NCBI GenBank assembly: GCA_902802975.1
Contig: CADCOF010000022.1
Location: forward strand, 1 to 19,515
Direction: 5' to 3'
Origin: an uncultured Ruminococcus sp.
Lineage (GTDB): Bacteria > Bacillota > Clostridia > Oscillospirales > Acutalibacteraceae
DNA length: 19,515 nucleotides
The notes below the pieces were generated by a model. It worked only from the letters and a program-made list of their open reading frames with translations, had not been told where the DNA came from and made no database searches. This document shows, piece by piece, positions 13,643 through 19,515 of this stretch. Every line of letters begins with the position of its first letter. Position 1 is the first letter of the stretch. The translations under genes were made by a program, and so were the position numbers.

Positions 13643-16600
13643 ATGAAACAAAGAAAGCTGTTGGCTTTGATTCTTGCTTTGGTTATGGCGGGCGGAACGG
13701 TTCCTACAACCGCACTTGCAGCACAAACAAGTGACTCCGCCGAAATCATACCTGAAAGCAGTTCAATTTCGGACAAGTCTTTGAGTACTGAAGTATCCAA
13801 ACTTCCGGAAGTGTCGGCGGAAACATTCGGAGATTTTGAATACACGATTGATACGTCATTAGATGAGATTACCATAACAAAGTACACCGGTTCGGATGTA
13901 AACGTCACTATCCCGAGTGAGATTGAGGGCTACCCCGTAACAAAAATCGGAAACCGCGCTTTTCAAAATATGCCTAAGCTTGTAACGGTCACTATCCCGG
14001 ACGGAATAGTAATGATCGATGAATATGCTTTTTACGGCTGTGAAAGACTTGAATCGGCAGATATGCCTGATTCGGTTGAAACTGTCGGAACGGGAGTATA
14101 CGAGGGCTGCGTAAAGCTTTCGTCATTCCACTATCCAAAAAATTGGAAAAATAAAGTGCCTGATTGGGCATACGGCAATATTTTGAGAAACTGTGAAAAA
14201 ATCACCTCCGTAACTATACCCGAAGGCGTAGAGAGCATTCCCGCTCGCGCATTTGAAGGTGCTAATTATCTTAAGAGTGTGACTCTTCCTTCAACATTAA
14301 AGACGATAGGAAATAACGCATTTGTTGACTGCACCGGTATTACGTCTTTCAATTTGCCTGATTCCGTTACCCAAATAGGTACGAGAGCTTTTATGGGCTG
14401 CACAGGCATAAAAGATATTGAGTTGCCGGATTCACTCGAAACACTTGGCGAGCGTGCATTTGAGGGCTGTAATAAGCTTGAAAATGTTTCATTCAATGAT
14501 GGTTTGATAACAATAGGCTATGCTGCATTCTACAATTGCGAAAGATTGAAAGCAGCTGAGCTGCCCGACAGCGTAGAGGAAATCAGCGGCTATGCATTCG
14601 AAAACTGCAAAAAGCTGACAAGTTTCCACTATCCGCTGAATCTTGAAAAAGCGGGAGAAGGTATTTTCCAAAATGCCGAATCACTCACATCGATAACAGT
14701 TCCGGAAGGAATAACAACACTTACCCCTTACATTTTTGACAGAGCTAATTATCTTTCTTCCGTAGAACTTCCTTCAACACTTACAACGATTGGCAGCAGA
14801 GCTTTCAGATACTGCTCCGCTCTTAGTGAGATTACTGTTCCCGATTCGGTAAAGAAGATTGAAGAAGAAGCTTTCAAAGCCTCCGGTCTGAAGAAAGTTA
14901 AACTGCCCGAAAAGATCGACAAGATCGAAACCTGTACCTTCCAGGAGTGCAGAAGCCTTACATCAGTCGAATTTCCAAGCGAGCTTATAACTGTAGGTTA
15001 TGGCGCATTCGATCAGTGCGAAAGACTTACAAGCGTTGATCTGCCCGATACTGTAGAAGTAATTGACAGATATGCATTCTCAAACTGCAAGAAGCTTGAG
15101 AGTTTCCATTATCCTTTGAACTGGGAGACCGTATCGGATTATGAAGGTCGTATCTTCCAGAATGACGAGTCCCTTACAACGATTACAGTTCCCGAAGGCG
15201 TCAAAGCTGTTCCGAACTTTGCATTTGACAATGCTAACTATTTGACAACAGTTGTTCTTCCGTCTACACTCACAAAGATAGGCACCAGAGCTTTCAGAAG
15301 CTGCACAAGCCTTGAATCTGTAGAGTTGCCTGCTTCTCTCAAAACAATCGGTGAAGAGGCATTCAGATATTCCGGATTGAAGACAGTATCACTTCCCGAA
15401 TCAATCGAAAAGATCGAAAACCGTGTTTTTGAAAATTGCGCAGGTCTTACAGAGGTTAAATTCCCCAGCAAGCTTAAATCAATAGGCTACGCGTCATTCG
15501 AAGGCTGCGAAAAGCTTACAAGTGCGGCTCTGCCTAACACGGTAGAATTTATCGACAGCTATGCATTCGAAAACTGCAAGAAGCTTAATAGCTTTACTTA
15601 TCCGATGAGTCTTGAAAGGACCGGAGAAAACATTTTCGCTAACGATCAGGAGCTTACGTCGATAACAATTCCCGAGGGCGTTAAAGCTATTCCCGAGTAT
15701 ATGTTTGATGACGCCAATTATCTTGAGTCTGTCAAACTTCCGTCTACATTGACTTCTATCGGAAAAAGAGCTTTCAGTTACTGCGCAAAGCTCAGTGAAG
15801 TGGATATTCCTGATTCTGTCAAGACGATCGGCGATGAGGCGTTCAGATCAACTTCGTTAAAGACAGTTAAGCTTCCCAAGTCACTCGAGACCATAAATTC
15901 ATGCGCATTCCAGGAGTGCAAAGCTCTTGAGACTGTACAGTTCCCAAGCAATCTTAAAACAGTGGGTTATGGCGCATTTGATCGCTGTGTAAATCTTGCA
16001 GCTGTGGAGCTGCCCGATTCCGTAACTACCATTGGCAGATACGCATTTTCAAACTGCAAAAATCTTACAAGTTTCCATTACCCCACAAAATGGGAAAGCG
16101 TTATTGATAATTATGAAGGCAAAATATTTGAAAATGACGAATCTTTGACTACAATAACCATTCCGGATGGCGTTAAAAATATCCCCAACTATGCATTTGA
16201 CGGTTCGAATTATCTTGTAACTGTTAATCTTCCGTCATCGATAGCAAATATCGGAAACGGAGCTTTCCGCCGCTGCGAACGCATGAAGGAAATTACTATA
16301 CCTCCAACGATAAACAACATAGGCGACAACGCATTTGAATCCTGTCCGATACTTACGATCTATTGTCCTAAGTATATCAATCCTGTTATAGGCTTTATTG
16401 ATAACAAGATAAATGTAGTTTCAAATGAAGATCAGCGTCTTGACACTCCGAAGGTATTGGATCCTACGCAGAGCAGCTATACACTGTATTCGGGTTCGAA
16501 GATCACGGTTAATTGCTCCTATACAATAAAGAATTCCGTTTTCGGCAACGTATCCGATCTTTCGGTAAAATTCTACATTCCATACGGCGCAATGCTTTCA

Positions 16601-19279
16601 GACGGCTCTTTGTATGTTGACAAACAGCTTTGCACCGATTTCAAGGAAGATGACAACCATATCACTATTCCTGTTTCAAAGAGAACAGGTAAGATCACAT
16701 TCTCACTTGAAACAGAATCCGATTGTCAGCTCCAGTCTTATGCAATACTTAACTATAGACTCGGCAGCAACGACAGCTTTGACATTATCGACATCGTAAA
16801 CGAGGATTACGAGCTTATCACTCTCAATGCCGAGGATATCATTTCTTCGTCAAGCATTGATGTATCCGGTATTGCCTCCCCTGACAAAGAAGTCTCACTT
16901 TATGTAAACGGCACATTGAAATCAACTGTTCAAGCTAACAAGGCCGGCAACTACAATGCTGTTCTTGATCTCGGTTACCTCTTCGAGGGCGAACAAGTCA
17001 ATATCCGCGCCGACATGATAGACAAAAACGGTGAAACACTTTCCGCTCAGAAGCTTGTAAAGTATTCGGCATATGCACCGGAGCTTACTGCATTTAATAT
17101 GGAGTACAACGGCTTGGGATACAATCTGCTTTCGGGCAAAAAGCACAATGTTACGTTTGTACTTGAAGCTCCTCATAAACCCACTCCGTTCAAGTTCACT
17201 GCAAAATATAAGAACGCAGAGAATATCGAGAGAGTTTATATCACAAGCACACGTAATCAGGTAACAAAGAAAATGATCGCAGTATACGACAAGAATACCG
17301 ATGAGTTTGTTGCTCAGGGCTATTTCGACAACAACGATCATGATTATGTACCCGGAAAAATCGGCGTTCAGTATCTTGAAAAAGGCACAGGCGAGAAATA
17401 CAGCTTGAATGACCTTAGCAGCATCTACTCCACCGAAATAATTCCCGACGTTCTTAAAAATGCCGATAACGAATTAACTGTTAACGAAGATAATTTCAAA
17501 CAGCTGGTTATCACATCAGAAGACGGAGATAAGATCACTTACACATGCGAAAAATTGACATTGGATCAGTTTAAGAAAGAGTATGAGTCAACACACAGAT
17601 TCACAAGAAAAGCAGGCAACAATGCCGTTGGAATAGCCAAAGACCTTATCGACTATGGCTGGGAATCTTTCACTGAAGGCGATGTTACAACATACGCCTA
17701 TTTCGACAAAAATGCAAATGCTAATCAGACGATTGCATGGAACTATCAGACTCAAAATGATTATGTAGAGAAAGAAACGATCAGCTTTGGCAATATGAGC
17801 CTCAAGAAGATCGAACTTCTCACTGTATCGGAAGACGATGTAATGCGTCTGTTGAACCTCGGTCTTAATTATGCACGCACCGAAAAGACAGAATATATCT
17901 ATCTTAACGGATATACTATCGATTACAATTCGGCTAAGAACGATATTATGTCTTCGTCACTCTCATCAGCAGAGAAAAACAGGAAGCTTGAATATCTCAA
18001 CGAGCTTAGAAGAATAGCTATAGAACTTACAAGCTCCAAGCTCATCGGTTCATACATCAAAAATATAGCAGGTATGAAATTCGACAAATATGATGTGCTT
18101 ACACTCCCGATCTACATCTATGTTAATATAGATGACGGTGGTTCGCAGAATCCGGGAGGCGGAGTTGAATCGCCTGATACCCCAACGGAGACCGATGATA
18201 ACGCAGACGGCGGTTCGGATATGACTGATCTTGCAACCGGAACAACATCGTTTGTAGGAAATTGCCTGTCGTTCTCGATCGACCCGAGCGGTATTATCTA
18301 TGAGGCAGTTGTTTCCAACAGAGTTCCTAACGCTACTGTTACGGCATACTGGATTCCGTTTGACGAGAACAACCCGTCATTCTGGGACAGCCCCGATGAA
18401 TCAAAGGCTATTATCTGGGATGCAAACGAATACAGCCAGGTGAACCCGCTTACTACCGACGCAGATGGTAACTATGCGTGGGACGTTCCCGAAGGCTGGT
18501 GGAAAGTTGTAGTTGAGAAAGAAGGCTATGGAACGAACTCGTCAGACTGGATGACAGTTCCTCCGCCGCAGACAAACGTAAATATTGAGCTTGTTTCGAA
18601 GGCTGCTCCGAAGGTGGAGAATGTTGAAGTAAACGGCAAAACAGTTACCGTTACATTTGATAAGTATATTGATCCCGCAACGGCTTCCGGAATGAAGCTT
18701 ACCGACAGCAAGGGCAACAATATTGAGTATGCTCTTGACTATGCAAAGAGTGAAACAAATGCGGAAGGCACAGTTTATGCAAAGACATTCAAACTTGTTC
18801 TTGATAAAGACCCCAATGCACTCACTCTTAATGTACCGGACACTGTAAAAAGCTACAGCGGCGTTTCGGTAACTGCATACAATAAGGAGATCAAAAACGC
18901 CAATTCTGATCCCACACCGGGTACAGATCCCACACCGGGTACTGATCCTACACCAGGTACAGATCCTACACCGGGTACAGATCCTACACCGGGTACAGAT
19001 CCTACGCCGGGTACTGATCCCACACCGGGCACTGATCCCGAAAAACCGATTGGCAATCTTGGTGACATGGATAACGACGGTACTATCACATCGGGCGACG
19101 CACTGACAATACTTCGTGCAAGCGTTATGCTGACAACTCTCACGCCCGAACAGAAAATACTTGCTGATATCGACAACGACGATACCATCACATCGGGTGA
19201 TGCACTTGCAGTTCTGCGCAGCAGCGTAGGTCTGCCTGCCAATGATAAAATTGGTAAACCCGTAGCTAAAAAATCATAA
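13643..19279 (+). CDS. Secreted BspA-type leucine-rich-repeat protein with C-terminal dockerin
   Basis: An 1878-aa exported protein. Residues 1-27 are a signal peptide (MKQRK, hydrophobic [13 protein letters not shown], cleavage near ALA-A). About residues 66-918 are BspA-like LRRs of 22-23 residues built on the LPxSLxxIGxxAFxxCxxL pattern, arranged in higher-order blocks. Residues about 920-1145 are beta-rich, with an Ig-like module near 1067-1145. About 1150-1500 is a region I cannot assign. Near 1507-1540 is a Gly/Asp/Thr linker. [11 protein letters not shown]...PPPQTNVNI module (1547-1650) and an Ig-like module (about 1653-1750) follow, then seven DPTPGT repeats (1756-1797). The type I dockerin (1806-1868) has Ca-binding loops [12 protein letters not shown] and [12 protein letters not shown]. 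By family knowledge, dockerins bind cohesins on scaffoldins, so this protein probably joins a cell-surface or secreted complex; the LRRs may bind host or substrate. No catalytic domain is seen. The start has AAAGGA 11 nt upstream. Confidence 0.92.
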   Translation: MKQRKLLALILALVMAGGTVPTTALAAQTSDSAEIIPESSSISDKSLSTEVSKLPEVSAETFGDFEYTIDTSLDEITITKYTGSDVNVTIPSEIEGYPVTKIGNRAFQNMPKLVTVTIPDGIVMIDEYAFYGCERLESADMPDSVETVGTGVYEGCVKLSSFHYPKNWKNKVPDWAYGNILRNCEKITSVTIPEGVESIPARAFEGANYLKSVTLPSTLKTIGNNAFVDCTGITSFNLPDSVTQIGTRAFMGCTGIKDIELPDSLETLGERAFEGCNKLENVSFNDGLITIGYAAFYNCERLKAAELPDSVEEISGYAFENCKKLTSFHYPLNLEKAGEGIFQNAESLTSITVPEGITTLTPYIFDRANYLSSVELPSTLTTIGSRAFRYCSALSEITVPDSVKKIEEEAFKASGLKKVKLPEKIDKIETCTFQECRSLTSVEFPSELITVGYGAFDQCERLTSVDLPDTVEVIDRYAFSNCKKLESFHYPLNWETVSDYEGRIFQNDESLTTITVPEGVKAVPNFAFDNANYLTTVVLPSTLTKIGTRAFRSCTSLESVELPASLKTIGEEAFRYSGLKTVSLPESIEKIENRVFENCAGLTEVKFPSKLKSIGYASFEGCEKLTSAALPNTVEFIDSYAFENCKKLNSFTYPMSLERTGENIFANDQELTSITIPEGVKAIPEYMFDDANYLESVKLPSTLTSIGKRAFSYCAKLSEVDIPDSVKTIGDEAFRSTSLKTVKLPKSLETINSCAFQECKALETVQFPSNLKTVGYGAFDRCVNLAAVELPDSVTTIGRYAFSNCKNLTSFHYPTKWESVIDNYEGKIFENDESLTTITIPDGVKNIPNYAFDGSNYLVTVNLPSSIANIGNGAFRRCERMKEITIPPTINNIGDNAFESCPILTIYCPKYINPVIGFIDNKINVVSNEDQRLDTPKVLDPTQSSYTLYSGSKITVNCSYTIKNSVFGNVSDLSVKFYIPYGAMLSDGSLYVDKQLCTDFKEDDNHITIPVSKRTGKITFSLETESDCQLQSYAILNYRLGSNDSFDIIDIVNEDYELITLNAEDIISSSSIDVSGIASPDKEVSLYVNGTLKSTVQANKAGNYNAVLDLGYLFEGEQVNIRADMIDKNGETLSAQKLVKYSAYAPELTAFNMEYNGLGYNLLSGKKHNVTFVLEAPHKPTPFKFTAKYKNAENIERVYITSTRNQVTKKMIAVYDKNTDEFVAQGYFDNNDHDYVPGKIGVQYLEKGTGEKYSLNDLSSIYSTEIIPDVLKNADNELTVNEDNFKQLVITSEDGDKITYTCEKLTLDQFKKEYESTHRFTRKAGNNAVGIAKDLIDYGWESFTEGDVTTYAYFDKNANANQTIAWNYQTQNDYVEKETISFGNMSLKKIELLTVSEDDVMRLLNLGLNYARTEKTEYIYLNGYTIDYNSAKNDIMSSSLSSAEKNRKLEYLNELRRIAIELTSSKLIGSYIKNIAGMKFDKYDVLTLPIYIYVNIDDGGSQNPGGGVESPDTPTETDDNADGGSDMTDLATGTTSFVGNCLSFSIDPSGIIYEAVVSNRVPNATVTAYWIPFDENNPSFWDSPDESKAIIWDANEYSQVNPLTTDADGNYAWDVPEGWWKVVVEKEGYGTNSSDWMTVPPPQTNVNIELVSKAAPKVENVEVNGKTVTVTFDKYIDPATASGMKLTDSKGNNIEYALDYAKSETNAEGTVYAKTFKLVLDKDPNALTLNVPDTVKSYSGVSVTAYNKEIKNANSDPTPGTDPTPGTDPTPGTDPTPGTDPTPGTDPTPGTDPTPGTDPEKPIGNLGDMDNDGTITSGDALTILRASVMLTTLTPEQKILADIDNDDTITSGDALAVLRSSVGLPANDKIGKPVAKKS
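14123..16390 (+). repeat. Higher-order tandem repeat inside the LRR domain (alternating A/B blocks)
   Basis: The marker SF(H/T)YP recurs at 14123, 14621, 15101, 15590 and 16070, dividing the LRR region into blocks of about 7 LRRs: 498, 480, 489 and 480 bp, then a partial block. Blocks alternate. The 14621 and 15590 blocks share LExxGExIF and FQEC, while the 15101 and 16070 blocks share WExV...[16 protein letters not shown]. The A-to-A and B-to-B distances are both exactly 969 bp, implying duplication of a two-block, 323-residue unit. The nucleotide copies are well diverged. Confidence 0.8.
18908..19033 (+). repeat. Seven tandem 18-bp repeats encoding DPTPGT
   Basis: Seven in-frame copies of GATCCNACNCCNGGNACN, mostly varying at third codon positions. 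They encode a Pro/Thr linker between the last Ig-like module and the dockerin. Such linkers are typical in front of dockerins and their copy number often varies between strains. Confidence 0.95.
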
Positions 19280-19295
19280 TTACAATCACAAACTT

Positions 19296-19323
19296 GACCC
19301 TGTCTTCAATCGAAGGCGGGGTC
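19296..19323 (+). terminator. Hairpin terminator after the dockerin-LRR gene
   Basis: GACCCTGTCTTC (19296-19307) pairs with GAAGGCGGGGTC (19312-19323), 12 bp with two G-U pairs and an AATC loop, beginning 17 nt after the stop. The following ATTTCGCC has only a short T-run. Confidence 0.6.
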
Positions 19324-19360
19324 ATTTCGCCCGTAAATAAGGCTGCGATTAAATTCATTT

Positions 19361-19410
19361 GTGGGGCTGCTCGCCCCACACCCTCGGCAGCTTTTTTGAA
19401 AAAAAGCTGC
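19361..19410. repeat. Paired hairpins in the downstream intergenic region
   Basis: GTGGGGC (19361-19367) and GCCCCAC (19373-19379) form one stem. GCAGCTTTTTT (19387-19397) and AAAAAAGCTGC (19400-19410) form a second. The rest, to 19515, is AT-rich with no open reading frame, and the last bases (AAGCCTTTTTCAAAA) look like the first arm of another hairpin cut by the window edge. This resembles a dispersed intergenic repeat, but copy number cannot be judged here. Confidence 0.4.
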
Positions 19411-19515
19411 GCAAAAAACTTTCTATTAATCTATAAATGAGCAAAAAAGTAAAAATGCACAAAACTGAAGTTTGATAGAGCATAGCATAAAGTTTTCGCC
19501 AAGCCTTTTTCAAAA

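Noticed and set aside
18908-19033. CRISPR-like spaced repeats
   Set aside because: The 18-bp units are contiguous with no spacers, lie in frame inside a gene and encode a Pro/Thr linker.
18853-19242. Minus-strand open frame with repeated VGSVPG
   Set aside because: It is the antisense of the DPTPGT repeats and dockerin in the plus-strand gene; the repetition is inherited from the 18-bp units.

Overview
The window looks like chromosomal DNA of a low-GC Gram-positive anaerobe of the Clostridia, most likely an Oscillospiraceae/Ruminococcaceae gut bacterium. The reasons are the tig-clpP-clpX-lon-ysxC gene order, strong AGGAGG-type ribosome binding sites, and a secreted leucine-rich-repeat protein ending in a type I dockerin, the cellulosome attachment module found in Ruminococcus and [Eubacterium] siraeum-like genomes. 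The genus is inference only. Ten protein genes are supported. I see no rRNA, tRNA, CRISPR array or intact transposase.

Layout. (1) 125-2455: a consensus sigma-A promoter drives thrC (threonine synthase) and a translationally coupled metallophosphoesterase of the COG1768 type. (2) 2456-2885: a 430-bp gap holding an extended -10 promoter and a 189-bp MITE-like element. Its ends read TATAGTAAACG and its core is an inverted repeat built from degenerate 7-bp units, so the element lies in the probable 5' leader of tig. (3) 2886-10339: protein quality-control cluster with trigger factor, a DUF1963/YwqG-type protein, ClpP, ClpX, Lon, and the ribosome-assembly GTPase YsxC/EngB. Several gaps hold structured elements: an elaborate 51-nt hairpin after tig, a stem-loop between clpP and clpX, and a long inverted repeat around the probable lon promoter. 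(4) 10366-11478: a polytopic membrane protein of unknown function, ending at a strong terminator shared with the convergent gene. (5) 11582-13312, minus strand: a 576-aa regulator with two N-terminal helix-turn-helix domains and an unassigned C-terminal region. Its promoter -10 lies inside a perfect 21-bp palindrome. (6) 13643-19279: an 1878-aa secreted protein diverging from the regulator, with signal peptide, about 37 BspA-type LRRs, Ig-like and unassigned modules, a DPTPGT linker and a dockerin. (7) 19280-19515: hairpin-rich intergenic DNA.

How the parts fit. Trigger factor, ClpXP and Lon together handle folding at the ribosome and ATP-dependent proteolysis. YsxC acts in large-subunit assembly and commonly follows lon in Firmicutes. 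The divergent pair (dual-HTH regulator and dockerin-LRR surface protein) shares a 330-bp region with a palindrome, an inverted repeat at the predicted +1 of the LRR gene, a plus-strand terminator with no gene in front of it, and a long leader with two unused Shine-Dalgarno sequences. This is the least ordinary part of the window and the best candidate for an undescribed regulatory unit. Nothing here by itself proves a new system.
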